Assembly: GCA_039621445.1 (NCBI GenBank) | Contig: CP154956.1 | Location: 41,936,437-42,000,436, forward strand | Direction of reading: 5' to 3' | Length of the DNA: 64,000 bases | From: Euglena gracilis | Lineage: Eukaryota; Euglenida; Euglenophyceae; Euglenales | Part shown: positions 11,826-22,256 of the stretch, in pieces | Layout of the letters: each line of letters begins with the position of its first letter | Numbering within the stretch: position 1 is the stretch's first letter | Notes under the pieces: model-generated | The model's database searches: none | Told to the model about the DNA's origin: nothing | The model's input: only the letters and a program-made list of their open reading frames with translations | Made by a program: the position numbers and the translations under genes

Positions 11826-12143
11826 TATGTCCAAACAAAAGAAACTAAACAAGCAATCATTGCAATCATCCATCACGGGGGGGGGGCTGAAGACCAGAAT
11901 GCATCAATCCATCCGGGGGGGGGGGGGCTAAAGACCAGAATGCATTAAATGCAAAGGCGGGAAGATACCGCTTCGTTGTGACAACGGCGGTTCACCAGCA
12001 ATAGTCAAGGTCTTTGTCAAGACCAAAACTTTGACACAACATCATCGAAAAGGTCAGGATCACCTTGGGATTCATTTTCCAACGAAATGTCCTCATGGTA
12101 GAAAGATTTCTTGGGCTCACGAAGGGATGCTGGGATAAGATTG
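11826..12143. other. Non-genic stretch with a direct repeat
   Basis: The phrase gctgaagaccagaatgcat recurs with slight change at about 11887 and 11928, each after a G tract. No gene is seen. This sequence may belong to the 3' side of the hAT transposase relic that follows on the minus strand. Confidence 0.4.
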
Positions 12144-12975
12144 TCATCCCCGAACTTCAACAAATTGAATTTTTACGAAAAGTGCCGATTGCACAACTTT
12201 TTCATACAATGCATTCCGCAGCGGTGTCTCCAAAAATCTTTGCACACTGAAAGTGCGCTCGACAGCTGCCTCTGTCACAGCTATGGTGTACAAGAAGATG
12301 GCAAATTTGGCCAATTCTTGAGCCACGTGGAGTTTACTTTGCCCGTATAAAGTGGGGTCAGCCGTGCAAACAATGGCATCATGGAAAGGATTCATGCTCA
12401 GGGTGTGGTGTGAGGTGCAAAGTGTTTCATTTGCAAAGTGTTTCATTTTCTCCCCCCCCCCCAGCTCCGTTAGACCCCCTTTTGCAAAATGGGGGACAAT
12501 TATGGGGGGGGTAAGGACCCCAGCCCTAATTTCTTGTGTTGAACTAGAATTGTTTGATTTGTTGAGCATGGTGGATCCGTCAATGTCGCCAATGGGGGGG
12601 GGGCAAATAGAAATAGCACTCTCAACTTTGGATTGGAGACCTAGTGCAAACGAAGGGTGAAAGAATTTGACGGGGGGAACAAAACCTTCTGCCATCAAGC
12701 AAATTTCTTGGGGTAAGCTGTTCCTTCCAAATGGAATACCAAAGGCTTGCCGGGAAAATGGGACTTCCACCAAGCACAAAAGAACGGTTGGGTTCATGCA
12801 GAACACCAGAGCCACCTTTTGAGCTGCACTTGCTGCTTTGGCAAAGTGGGCAATTGTGGCCCCATGTTCCAAAACAGTGCCTTTCCAAATTGTCAATGTT
12901 CGACTTTGCGAAGGACCATGCTTCTTGGCCTCCCGGACCCGGAAAAAGGGTTGTCGAGCCGAAAATGGGCGTTTT
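12144..12975 (-). pseudogene. hAT transposase relic (C-terminal dimerisation region)
   Basis: The minus-strand frame ends in a segment containing ELAKFAIFLYTIAV, then EAAVERTFSVQRFLETPLRN and a run resembling KVVQSALFVKIQ. The pattern LAxxAxxxLxIxVxxAxVERxFSxQ...RNxLxxxxVxxLxFVK is typical of the hAT-family C-terminal dimerisation domain. Upstream parts are degraded. The middle of the frame (around 12455-12512) is interrupted by a C/G-tract palindrome with attgtccccc words. The beginning runs into the 19-bp satellite, so the apparent start is spurious. No zinc finger or DDE residues could be placed. Confidence 0.6.
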
Positions 12976-12977
12976 TC

Positions 12978-13190
12978 GACCATCATGGCCATCATGACCC
13001 GTGATGGCCATGATGCGCATCATGACCCATGATGGCCATCATGACCAATGATGGCCATCATGACGCATGATGGCCATCATGACCCATGATGCCCATCATG
13101 ACCCATGATGGCCATCATGACCCATGATGGCCATCATGACCCATGATGCCAATCATGACCAATGATGGCCATCATGACCCATGATGGCCA
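12978..13190. repeat. 19-bp palindromic tandem repeat
   Basis: About eleven copies of a 19-base unit, gacccatgatggccatcat, with point variants (gcc to ccc, ccc to cgc, gac to aat). Each unit contains the dyad atgatggccatcat. It adjoins the hAT relic on one side and a truncated foldback element on the other. Confidence 0.9.
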
Positions 13191-13378
13191 TATTTCAAGG
13201 GAAAATGCCTTTATTCGGGTGTTTACGGGGGTTCGCGACTATGAAGGACGGGGTCCAGGTGGCCAATTAGGGGGGGGGTTAGGGGTAACCCCCCGCCCTA
13301 ATTGTCCCCCCCCCCCCTAATTGGCCAGAAGGGGGGTCCGGGCCGCCCGGAGGGCGGCCAAATAGGGGGGGTGTTGGT
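13190..13378. mobile_element. Truncated TAACGTGACC-type foldback element, reverse orientation
   Basis: The segment atttcaagggaaaatgcc through cggggtccaggtggccaattag is the reverse complement of the core and arm of the element at 3466-3733. The right side ends gcggccaaatag plus a G tract. The left terminus is lost where it abuts the 19-bp satellite. Confidence 0.75.
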
Positions 13379-13769
13379 ATTTGACCGGGGAAAATATTCC
13401 AATTGGTGTAGTAACCTCATAATTTCTTTTTGGGCACAGGAAAACGCCATCCGCAAAATCTTTTGCAGGGCGCCTTCGGTGCCCTAGGTCGACTGGCAGG
13501 GAGGAGAAGCAGTAAAAAAAAAAACCCCTGAGCACGGCAAGGACGGCCATGCGTTTATGCATGCCAGGTTTCCCCAGTTTATAGGTATATGCAAAGACAA
13601 TGTGTTTCCGCAGGGGGGGGGGGGGGGGCTTAAATCTCTAGAAGGGGGGGGGTGCGGATAATTGCGTTTCCCACCGACCAGGTCGGGCTGACCCACAATG
13701 GTCAGGTCGACCAGGTTGTCGGCCCGACCATGTCGGGCCGACCTGCAATTTGGTCATCTGCGATTTTCC

Positions 13770-13873
13770 TACTGGGGCTAGTTTGTTGTGACCACTGCCA
13801 CAAATACTGGCACCTTAAATGTGCCGGATTGTCCATGCCTCCCTGGCTTGGGAGTTGGGGTTGTCCACGTTGC
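13770..13873 (+). CDS. PHD-finger fragment (second half)
   Basis: After a plausible acceptor (gggctag at about 13769) the frame reads VCCDHCHKYWHLKCAG, then PPWLGSWGCPRC. The spacing C-x2-C, W-H-x2-C, W-x-C-x2-C matches the C-terminal half of a PHD zinc finger, which binds histone tails. The first zinc-binding cysteines would have to lie upstream and are not seen. It lies near the tyrosine-recombinase relics, so it may derive from a mobile element rather than a host chromatin gene. No intact gene surrounds it. Confidence 0.45.
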
Positions 13874-14077
13874 TTGGCAAGTGACTTACTGCCGTTTCTG
13901 ACCACGTGGCAAGGCCACGTCTGTTCCCTGTGGCCATGGGATGGCCTACCGAACTGCCCTCCTTTTCGCACACAACATTTCAGCGACATACTGTGCCACC
14001 TGCGCCAATTTTATGGTCATTGGCTGCTTTTCAATGGCTTTTGGTTTTCTCTCTCTCATTTGTGCCTTTGGACAAAG

Positions 14078-14145
14078 TCTGTGTTGTCAACACAGGACTC
14101 AGGCCCGCCCTGAGTCTTGTGTTAACAACACAGACTCTGTCCTGA
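14078..14145. repeat. Palindrome of the ACACAGACT family
   Basis: The words gtctgtgttgtcaacacag and gtgttaacaacacagac with ctgagtc/gactcagg arms fold back on themselves. Related palindromes are at 16173-16245, 17404-17555 and 23317-23433. Confidence 0.7.
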
Positions 14146-14198
14146 GGCCTAGTGCTGTAACCGTGTTCAGAGGCCCGGCGCCTGCCCTTTAATTCGGG

Positions 14199-14302
14199 GT
14201 TGTGAACACAAATTACAGGGCGATAATTCCTGAACCCGATTTCATGCCCTGATAATCGTGTTCAGGGTGAACACGAATTACAGGGCATGAAATCGGGTTC
14301 AG
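14199..14302. repeat. Palindromic direct repeat GTGAACACAAATTACAGGG, copy 1
   Basis: It is nearly identical to 15130-15232. Each copy is itself a foldback: gtgaacacaaattacagggc and gggtgaacacgaattacagggc flank two cgataat/gataatcg arms. It overlaps the 3' edge of the tyrosine-recombinase relic. Confidence 0.85.
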
Positions 14303-14305
14303 ATG

Positions 14306-14860
14306 CATCAACTTGCAACCTCCAAAGCACTTCGTTGCGATATCTGGTGAACAAAATGTTTGCCCGTTGAGCCTCAAACGGTTTGCTCCATTGCACCGCG
14401 TCGAGGATGCCAGGAAGTTCTGCAGGTTGTAGAATTTCCTCTGGAGGGTGCGCAGCCTCACCAGTGGCTTTTTTGGTTGCCTCGCGGGTGAGAGCAGCCG
14501 CCATTAATTTTTGCAGCTGTGGGAGTTGCGTTTCAGAGGATGGTATAATCGGGGTTTCTGGCTTTGATGAGGCGTGAATTTGGGCAACGGCGTTCAGGTA
14601 TCCCCTGAACGTGGATGCTTTCAGTTGTTTGAATCTGAATTTTTGGCCACACTGTGCCCGGCGCTGGTCCTCACAATGTTTGATGACCGCTTGCCCATCG
14701 AACAATAGTGGAGGATCAATCACCCAAGCTGCCCAAGCACAAAGGAAAGCGTCCAGTTCGTCGTAGACGGCGCCAAGCACACCACACATTTCCTCAAATT
14801 CAAGGAGGTGTGTGGATGCGGCTTGCTCCGTCCCTTCCGTCCCGGATGCTTTCTTTTTGG
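14306..14860 (-). pseudogene. Tyrosine-recombinase-like (Crypton-type) relic 2
   Basis: On the minus strand the longest frame of the three relics reads through DELDAFLCAWAAWVID, a KASTFRGYLNAVAQIHASS segment, a TPIIPSSETQLPQLQKLM segment and then FTRYRNEVLWRLQV. The middle aligns with relic 1 (TLTSYVNALAVLYKS...NPIVPK) and relic 3. After the helical core-binding region the frame runs about 60 more residues before entering the palindromic repeat, so the catalytic domain is missing. An apparent start codon lies upstream at 14960, beyond the low-complexity linker. Confidence 0.5.
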
Positions 14861-15129
14861 TAGCCTCCGCCAGAAGGCTACCGTGCAGGGGGCCAACAGC
14901 AGGGTTCTTTTTTTTTTTTTTAATCCCAACCCTGCTTGATTGTGGCCAAAAATCCATCAACTTTTGGGGGTTGTGGCAACATTCTGTCCATTGTGTTTGC
15001 CGCTTTCTTTGCCATTACAAAAAGACTGAGGGACAATGAACCGTTAAGCTCTAAGCCGAACATCGGCGTAAGGCCAAGCATTGTGGGGGCCTTTTGGGGG
15101 GGGGGACCAGGCGCCATATCTCGTTTTCC

Positions 15130-15232
15130 CGGTGAACACAAATTACAGGGCGATAATTCCTGAACCCGATTACATGCCCCGATAATCGTGTTCAGGGTGA
15201 ACACGAATTACAGGGCATGAAATCGGGTTCAG
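15130..15232. repeat. Palindromic direct repeat GTGAACACAAATTACAGGG, copy 2
   Basis: See the copy at 14199-14302. The two are about 930 bases apart in the same orientation and enclose relic 2. They could mark the ends of one larger element. Confidence 0.85.
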
Positions 15233-15348
15233 CATTTTTTGAAAATTTTGGGCAAAAAAAAACACCCCAAAAGTGCCCGAAACCATGGCGTGAAGCACAT
15301 CCCCGAATTACAGGGCAGGCGGCGGGCCTCTTTGAACACGGTTACAGA

Positions 15349-15456
15349 AAAAACGTGGGTTATAACCCAATTACAGGGCGTAAGACGGGTCAAGGGCGCC
15401 TACGGCGCTCTTGACCCGTCTTACGGCCCTGTAATCAGGTTATACCCACGTTTTTT
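15349..15456. repeat. Near-perfect 108-base palindrome
   Basis: The arms aaaaaacgtgggttataacc and the inverse ggttatacccacgtttttt enclose ttacagggcgtaagacggg and ccgtcttacggccctgtaa around a ggcgcctacggcgc centre. It shares the ttacaggg word with the direct repeats at 14199 and 15130. Confidence 0.85.
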
Positions 15457-15464
15457 GTATTGAC

Positions 15465-15565
15465 AAAGCGGACTTAATGGAATGGAAATCGACTGACTTA
15501 AACGGGCACCTGAATGGAAATCAACTGACCTTCACGGGCGCTTGAATGGAAATTGACTGACGTAA
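15465..15565. repeat. Short tandem repeat, GAATGGAAATCGACTGAC unit
   Basis: Three diverged units of roughly 35 bases begin gaatggaaatc or gaatggaaatt, continue gactgac and end acgggcgcc-like. Confidence 0.7.
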
Positions 15566-15724
15566 ACCAATTCAGCCTGAATTACGTTTAAGTCAGTAGA
15601 AATTCATGACAGGCGTTGGGCCCAGAAAATAGATTTTTCTACAAAAATCGACTGCCATTAACGGTTTTAGTAGGGGGGGGGGGACATGGGGGGGGGACAC
15701 GGGGGGAACATCCCGGTTTTCATG

Positions 15725-15905
15725 CAAAATTATCACCACGGATGCTTGCACGGCAAAGACACGGTTGAATCTCAATGGTGCCCAACAACCTTGAAGATCA
15801 GTGTGAATGCTTTAGCCTTGGCATATCGCCGAACCAGTCCACCTGTTGGCATTGTTCCAGGCTGCGACAAACAGTTTCTAAAGTTCTGTTTGTTGTTCAA
15901 TGCCG
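15725..15905 (+). pseudogene. Tyrosine-recombinase-like (Crypton-type) relic 3
   Basis: The frame contains WCPTTLKISVNALALAYRR, VGIVPGCDKQFLKF and CLLF. It aligns with relic 1 (WAPQTLTSYVNALAVLYKS, NPIVPKAKCHFPKF, VTF) residue for residue in spacing. It is short and is cut off at about 15945 by the ACACAGACC palindrome and the foldback element that follows. Confidence 0.5.
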
Positions 15906-15949
15906 AACACAGTTTTCTAGGTTGGAGTCCGTGTTTGGAAACACAGACC

Positions 15950-16168
15950 TACCCTCACCCCCCCCCCCCCCTCAAAGTGTCCCCACCCCCCCAAAGTGGC
16001 AAAATTTTTGGCAAATTTTGGTTCCAAAGTGGCCATTTTCCTTCGGCACCAAAGGCGCCGAAGGCCAAAATTCGACCCCCCCCAAAGTGTCCCTCCTGCC
16101 AGAGTGGCCATTTTGGGGTCCCACGCTGCCAGGAGGGTGGCCATTTTGAGGGGGGGGGGGTGAGGGTA
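15950..16168. mobile_element. TA-bounded foldback element, TACCCTCACC / AAAGTGTCC type
   Basis: The ends are TACCCTCACC plus a C tract, and a G tract plus GTGAGGGTA. Internal words caaagtgtcc, caaagtggc, ttttggcaaa and ggccattttg alternate with C tracts around a ggcgccgaagg centre. The host sequence acacagacc on the left and cgtcagagtctgtg on the right suggests insertion at TA within an ACACAGACT palindrome. Confidence 0.8.
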
Positions 16169-16172
16169 CGTC

Positions 16173-16245
16173 AGAGTCTGTGTTTCTAAACACAGACTTT
16201 GGCACGCCAAGTCTGTGTTTAGAAACACAGACTTTACAAACACAG
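16173..16245. repeat. Palindrome pair, ACACAGACT family
   Basis: Two successive hairpins, agtctgtgtttctaaacacag and the same with taga, are separated by ttggcacgccaa. It is related to 14078-14145 and 17404-17555. Confidence 0.75.
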
Positions 16246-16329
16246 AGCACGCCTGTCTTGAACAACGTTCGACGATTAGCAACCCGCACGGTGGTTTTTT
16301 GCCGTTTTTTTTTTGTGGTTTTCGTCAAG

Positions 16330-17070
16330 AAAACGGTGTCCTTCTGAAAACCGTTTTATAGTAACGGCGCCCCTCTGAAAACCGTTTTATTGTAACGGAC
16401 GCCTGTCTTGAAATCCGTTTTATTGTAACGGCGCCCCTGCGAAAATCCGTTAATGTCAATTGACCGTTGTGAAAAGAGAAATTGGATTTTTTTTTCATGG
16501 ATTGTTCTTCATGGCCAAGCAGCAAAACCTCGTGTGGGAGGCCAGTTTGAGAGCCCCCCCATCCCTGGAGTATTCCAAAATTTGACATCTTAATTTGTGA
16601 AATCCCACGCCGCAGGTGTTATACAGCATATCAATTGAAAGCTCTCCCCAACACCTTTCACTTGGTACCCACAGAACCCAGCCACACTTCACAGCGCCCT
16701 GAAGATTGTCGATCGCATGTTCTGACCCTTTTCGCAAATTCCAAATCCCCTGCCATGCTGCCCCTTGATCGCTAGCTCTTCGCAAGGTGACCTTAGATTC
16801 CAGCCATGCTGCATGGTATTCTATTTCAGAAATTCCCCAAAATTGACCAACAGGAAAGTATTGCCGAATTACCCCCAATTTCAGGTCGAAGACCGCCCCA
16901 AAACTGCATCCCAAGTAAACGGGCGCCTGTCTTGAAAACCGTTTTATAGTAACGGCGCCCCTCTGAAACCCGTTTTATTGTAACGGACGCCTGTCTGGAA
17001 AACCATTTTATTGCAACGGACGCCTGCCTTGAAAACCGTTTCTTTGTACTGGCGCACCTGCTAAAACCCG
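16330..17070. repeat. GAAAACCGTTTTATTGTAACGG repeats flanking a non-repeat core
   Basis: Units of about 35 bases (gaaaaccgtttta, tgtaacgg, cgcccctct or cgcctgtcttg) occur at about 16335-16460 and again at 16920-17070. The intervening 450 bases show no recognisable protein, although one minus-strand frame of 139 codons is open. The layout suggests one element interrupted by an insertion, or a terminally repeated element. Confidence 0.6.
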
Positions 17071-17403
17071 TTCATGTCAGCAGTCGATTTTCAAAACAGG
17101 CGCCGGGCCCTGGAAACAGGTTTTAACACTTAAAGCTGTGTTTACAGCAACTTGGTCAAAGTCCCTGCGGGCCCTGCAAAATAGTTTTAGAACAATCGGA
17201 GCCACTGACGGTTTTAGCAAGGGCGCCGGGCGGCCTGGCTAGTTCTAGTTCGGAAGACCACAGACGGCGGCCAAAATCTGCCCGGCGGCCACATATTCTT
17301 ATTCCGAAATTACCAACAGTCCCAAATTTGTACAGCGGATCCTAATTCAGCTTCGCTTCGGCCAAAAATCTGTCGTCAGTCTGCCATCCGTCGTCGAGGT
17401 TAA

Positions 17404-17555
17404 GAAACACAGACTTTGACCAAAGTCAGGTTGCTTTATAAACACAGCCTTAAACAACTGCGTCTTAAACACAGACTCTGACCTGAGTCTACGTTTCACA
17501 ATGCAGGCTCAGGTCAGAGTCTGCTTTTAAGACGCAGTTCTTGATATAGAGACCC
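17404..17555. repeat. Palindromes of the ACACAGACT family
   Basis: The words aaacacagactttgac, cttaaacacagactctgacc and ggtcagagtctgcttttaag form overlapping hairpins. Confidence 0.65.
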
Positions 17556-17769
17556 CTTGGGCCATCAAACGCCAGTGTAAAACCCGAATATGTCAGAAGT
17601 TCTTCAATTATGTAATTGGAGAGTGGGCCAAAAATGGGCCTTTTTGACCATTTTGGGGTCCCAAATTTTTTTTGGCACTTCGCGCCGGTCACTGGAATTT
17701 TTTTTTCCATTAGCTCTGCTGGCAGACCCCCCCCCCCCCCCGGGGTCTGCTGGGCTTTTCAAGGCCAAT

Positions 17770-18000
17770 TTTGGAATACCATGCCACCCCCCGTACTCTT
17801 CCCCTCCTTTGGCACCTTCTGAGCCCCATGGGAAGAGTATGGGGGGGGGAATAGTCCGCCTCCCGCCCGTACCCTTCCCACGGGACCTCAAAGGAACACC
17901 CATGGTCAACCCTTCGGTGGCAAAGAAAAAGTGCCCCCCTACCATCGTACTCTTCCTGAACCCGGGATGGGAAGAGTACGGGGGGGGGGGAATAGGGCAA
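17770..18000. repeat. Foldback repeat, CCGTACTCTTCCC type
   Basis: The words ccgtactcttccc and gggaagagtacgg, with gggaagagtatgg between, alternate with C/G tracts over about 230 bases. It has the same architecture as the TA-bounded elements. The termini are unclear. Confidence 0.65.
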
Positions 18001-18171
18001 GCTGCGGGTCTTTGTGGGTGTAAATCACAATTTGTGAGCCGAAATTCAGCCCACAGGCACAAAGGCACTTTCAGAAGCCTCAAACCCCCCACCCCTGGGG
18101 TTGGTCAGATTCATTTCCCAAAGGCAATGCGGGACACTGGGGGTTTCCTTTATGGCTCTATATCAGAAAGG

Positions 18172-18305
18172 GGGGTCGGACGCCGGTTCTGTCCTGAACC
18201 CGGCGTCCCGGACGCCAGGTTCAGGACAGAACCGGCGTCCGACCCCCCTTTTCTTAAAAAACCGGCGTTTAGGGACGCCGGGTTCAGGACAGAACCAAGC
18301 GTCCC
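18172..18305. repeat. Palindrome, GACGCCGGTTCTGTCC type
   Basis: The words ggacgccggttctgtcctga and caggacagaaccggcgtcc pair as long arms, with an extra half-copy to about 18305 and another at 18783-18830. It is related in its ACGCCGGTTC word to 52735-52865. Confidence 0.8.
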
Positions 18306-18570
18306 CAACCTTCGGTCAAAGGACACTCCCAGGACCAATCTCCGACCACTAATCTGCAATGTTGCGTAATTTGGATTTCACTAATTTCCGACGATCGCGA
18401 GCGTATCTCTGGCTATGTCAGTCGTTCAGGTGCAAACTCACCCCTCGATTGAAAGCTCTTTTCAGATGACTAGAGATATCCACCAAATTCAGCCATGCCG
18501 CCTGGTACTCTTATTTCCTGTCATTGGGAAATCCTATTTTCACAATCCTGGTACCCCCCTGGATCCGTGC

Positions 18571-18690
18571 CCTTGCAGCGCCCCTTGCGGCCGCCGGCGA
18601 TGACGCGGATCTTCTTGCGGCGCCCGCCAACCACGGTGGTCTTGAGGGCCTGCAGATCTTCGGGCAGGTCCACCGCGCAGTCTGCCTCCC
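18571..18690 (-). CDS. Orphan GC-rich exon, basic protein of unknown family
   Basis: On the minus strand a good acceptor (tctcccaccgcag) precedes a 120-base open exon. It encodes EADCAVDLPEDLQALK, then TTVVGGRRKKIRVIAGG and RKGRCKG. The exon ends at a possible GC donor (aagg|gcacgg). Its base composition (about 68 percent GC) and splice context match the real exons in the right half of the window and differ from its neighbours. The lysine/arginine-rich end suggests nucleic acid or ribosome contact, but I do not recognise the family. No companion exon was found nearby, so it may be a gene fragment. Confidence 0.4.
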
Positions 18691-18969
18691 CTGCGGTGGG
18701 AGACCAGGCTTTGGCGTAAAGACCCTGGGGGTCCACGAGCCACCGATTTTGCAAGCCACCGGGAAAAAGCAACGGGGGGGGGGACGCCGGTTCTGTCCTG
18801 AACCTGACATCTCAAACGCTGGTTTAAGAGCGAGGAACGAGGATCACCTTCCTAAATTGGGAACAGCGCCTTCATATTTGTCATGTTTTTGAAATTTTCG
18901 TGAAAATTTTCAATTGAATTGAAAAATATTTTATTTTTTCAGTCCAGGCACAACCCTACCATGCCCCCC

Positions 18970-19505
18970 TTCCCTCGAGCTATTCCCATGGGGGGGGGGG
19001 GCGGGAATAGCTCACTGTCATAGCACTTTTTACAAAGAACTTCCCCCAAAAAGTGTTCAAAATCAACGTTTTTGGGATGTTTCAAAAATTGATTTGGCAA
19101 ATGTGCTTAAAATTGGCCATTTTTTGCGCATCCAAAAAGTTGCCAAAAATGACCCCTGTTGGGCTGCCCGAGCCTTCGGGTGTGGGAACAGCTCGGGAGG
19201 TTCGGCACGTCTGACGAGGACCCTCAGCCACCGGGGGGGGGGGGTCCCCATTTTGCCGTGCCGAGGAGGTCAGTCCACCATGGCGGACAGCCGCAATTTC
19301 CCAAAGGAAAATTCATTGCAATGGTTCGGCATGCCGTGCCGAGGGGGTTGGCTGACCAGGGGGGGAGGTCCCTATTTTGCCGTGTCGAGGGGGTCCGACC
19401 ACCAGGGGGGGGGGGGTGGCTGCCGAACCTCCTCGGGGGGGGGGACCCCTGAGCTATTCCCATTGGGCTGCAAAGGGTCCTGGGGACGGGAATAGCTCGG
19501 GGGGG
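18970..19505. repeat. Foldback words GAGCTATTCCC and CCGTGCCGAGG with C/G tracts
   Basis: The words gagctattccc and gggaatagctc occur at 18976-19012 and 19450-19502. Between them, tgccgtgccgaggaggtc and tgccgtgtcgagggggtc repeat with long G tracts. No gene is seen. Confidence 0.55.
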
Positions 19506-20221
19506 GGGAATGGCAGTCACTTCTGTAATTGAGAGCAGTATTTTTTTGAAGCCTCACTCCACCTAGCCCCAACAAGGCATGGCACCAAAATGGTCCCAAG
19601 TTGTGGCACCAACTGGCCCCCAAGACGAGCCCCCAAACTGGCCCATTTTCTTTTGCAGTTTGGAAAAATACAATCACAAACCAAGCAAGAAAACTAACAT
19701 CCGATGACAAAACAAGCCAGACTTTTGGGCTATTCAAAATTCACTCACAAGTTTCAGTGGATTACTTTTCCCAATCTTGCTTTCATATGCTCCACCATAC
19801 TTTGTATCAGAGATTTCGCAATATTAAAAAAAAGGACACGGCACGATTGGGGCTGAACATATTCCATGTAACACTTTGTATGCACCACTTCACCAATCTG
19901 TATAATGTCCCATCTGAGAGATTCTTTGAAAAAAATTTGCACAACAAAGATGAGGAGTAAAACCATACTCCATTATTATGTAGATGTTCTGCGCTCAGCA
20001 CAGCTCTTTGATGCTCTTTCAAAGCCCATCACTTCATTTCTCCCTCCACTTGGAGTTTGGGCAGTGGGGGGGGGCTGTGGACCCCCCCCCCCCCGGGGAC
20101 TTTCACCGAGAGGGAGGGGGGGGGGTGCTTTCGGTGGTGAAGTTCACCGGTGAACTTCAACGGGGGTGTACCCCCCGCGAGCCCCCCGCAACCCCCTCAC
20201 GAACCCCCCCCCCCGAACCAA

Positions 20222-20345
20222 ATGGAAGGTTTCCAGATCCCAGTGGGAGCCAAAAAAGGTGGCACCTAATTAGGAATTGGCACCCAAGTTAGGAATCAAA
20301 ATTGTCAAAAAATGTGTGATAAATTCCTAATTGGATCTATTTTGG
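20222..20345. repeat. Dispersed repeat, empty copy
   Basis: It aligns through atggaaggtttccag, ggagccaaaa, taattaggaa, ggcaccca and tgtgtgataa with the two halves of 4438-4755. It carries a single TA (20267-20268) at the point where the other copy holds the 4479-4672 element. Confidence 0.85.
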
Positions 20346-21404
20346 ACCCAAAGTTTCAAAAATTGGTTACATGTGACGTCGTGAGGTCACACTGGTCACA
20401 CGTGACCTGTCAAAACTGCCACGTTCCCCCCGCGACCCCTGCCCGACCCCCCCGCGACCCCCCCCCCAGTGGTGTAGAAACATTTTTTTCTCAGGGGGGC
20501 GAGATCCTGGGCCAAAAGCGAAGGGGGCTAGGCGCCGCTCGGCTAGGCGCCCCCCCTGCGCGGCCCTTGCGCGGCCGCTCGCCTGTTCGCCGAAATAAAG
20601 CATTCTAATCCCATGTGCCCCAAAACTAGTGGATTTCTCCAAATAAAAACATTTTTGGTGAAAATGTTCCGAAAAGGGCAAAAAAAAATCTCAATGAAAT
20701 TTTATTCATTTTGCATTAGAGACTAGGCGCACCATGTGCTGAATGTCCCCCCCCCCCCGCTCCGCGGCGCACCCCGTGGCCCGCCCGTGGCCCTCTGACC
20801 TTATTTTGGGTTTGTTTTTCAGATGTCCTCAATATGATTATTCAGCATGCCATTGCCATCAAGTACACGAATCCCCATCCTTGTGGTTGTTCCCCTTTGT
20901 TTAGCTGCAGTATGGGTCTCTTACATGGTCTTCATCACATTACACAAGTGTGATTGCAGCCATCTATCTGCTCAAAAATCCTAAAGTCATCGACCAAGTG
21001 AAGTAGGGTTGCCCCTTGGACCCCACTTTGCTTGCTTTGATCCCCCAAAAGGGGCAGCTCCCCTGTGACCCTCTGTGACCCCCCGCGGGACCCCCCTGTC
21101 AAGTCGCGAACCAACCGGACCGGTTGAGTTCAAGGGGGGGGGAGGGGGGGTCCGGGGTCTGGACTAACAAAATTTTGTTGGGGAGCCCAGGTGCACCGGA
21201 CCCCCCTGTCGAGGTCCGAACTCAACCAGACAGGGGGGGAGGGGGGGTTTGGGGACCCGAACTAGACTACCTAAACCCCCCTCCTCAAAATGAAGCAAAA
21301 CGAGGAAAGGTCTGGAGAACAAAAACGAAGCCCTGGAATGCCCTACCCAAACATAATTATTTTTTTCCAACCCAAAAAAGACCCCCCCCCCCCCTCGGGG
21401 GCTA

Positions 21405-21640
21405 AACCCCCCCCCCCCACCTATAACCCCCCCATCCTACAACCACCTCCCATCCTATAATCCCCCCTCCTGGGACCAACCACCAAACCGGGACCTATAA
21501 CCCCCCCCCCCCTCAATATAGGGCCAACAAAGGCAAATCAAAGGTGGACGTATAATCCACCCACCCCCCACCTGTAACCCCCCTCCGGGGGCCGACCATC
21601 GAACCGGATCCTATAACCCCCGGGGGGTTATAGGTGAGAA
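21405..21640. repeat. C-tract array with CCTATAACCCC words
   Basis: Words such as cctataacccc, cctacaacc and cctataatccc repeat, and ggggttatagg closes the stretch in inverse orientation. ccgaccatcgaaccgg and gggaccaaccaccaaaccgg are partial duplicates. Confidence 0.6.
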
Positions 21641-22256
21641 TTTTGAAAAAAAAAATAACAGCCAAAAAGCACTCAAAAATGGCCCTTTTGGGCCACAAAA
21701 CCTGGCCGGATCACGGGCCAGGCATGTTGGCGGCCAAAACGGCGAACAGGGGGAGTTGGGGATGGTCAAACAGAGGTGATTCGGAAAGCTGGGATCCAGT
21801 CGCTCGCATTTGAACAAAAATCCGGGAACTTGTCCAGGGTCATGGATGAGGCACATGGCCGGGTAAGTCAAAAAGGACGGCAAAATAATTCATGTGTGGG
21901 GTACTGTGGGGGGGGTACTGTGGGGTATTGTAGGACCCCCCACACAGTACCCCCCTTTTTATGGAGGTTCCACTTTATGCCATATGCTATGTGCCCTCCT
22001 CCCTCGGGAGTCACAAAATGAATCTGTGACCCATCCTCAGGCAAGAAAGACAGCATCCGCATTTTTTTTTCGCAGTTTCACAGTGCTGTGTGTGGTGCAT
22101 ACATCTCTTTAAGGATTTGCATACCCAGTCAGCTTTGATTTTGACCAGCCCCTCCCCTCCAGGGGGTAACAGAGCCAGCTCATTCTAGCCCATTCAAGTG
22201 CAATTAATTGATCCCCTCCCCTTTTTGGTCCTCGCTCTCCCCTTTGTTGGATTCAG

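Larger units (their letters stand above)
19506..22256. other. Non-genic stretch
   Basis: No gene is recognised. The stretch holds the ttcaccggtgaa palindrome (20137-20160) and the empty copy of a dispersed repeat (20222-20345). It also holds a C-tract array with cctataacccc words (21405-21640) and a tactgtgggg/ccccacacagta palindrome (21893-21955). Confidence 0.5.

Noticed and set aside
12978-13190. Possible CRISPR array or coding repeat
   Set aside because: The units are back to back, 19 bases and palindromic, with no unique spacers. The frames through it are period artefacts.
16495-16914. 139-codon minus-strand frame as a gene
   Set aside because: It has no recognisable motif, its GC content is ordinary for the region, and it lies between copies of a repeat. 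It is not strong enough to call.
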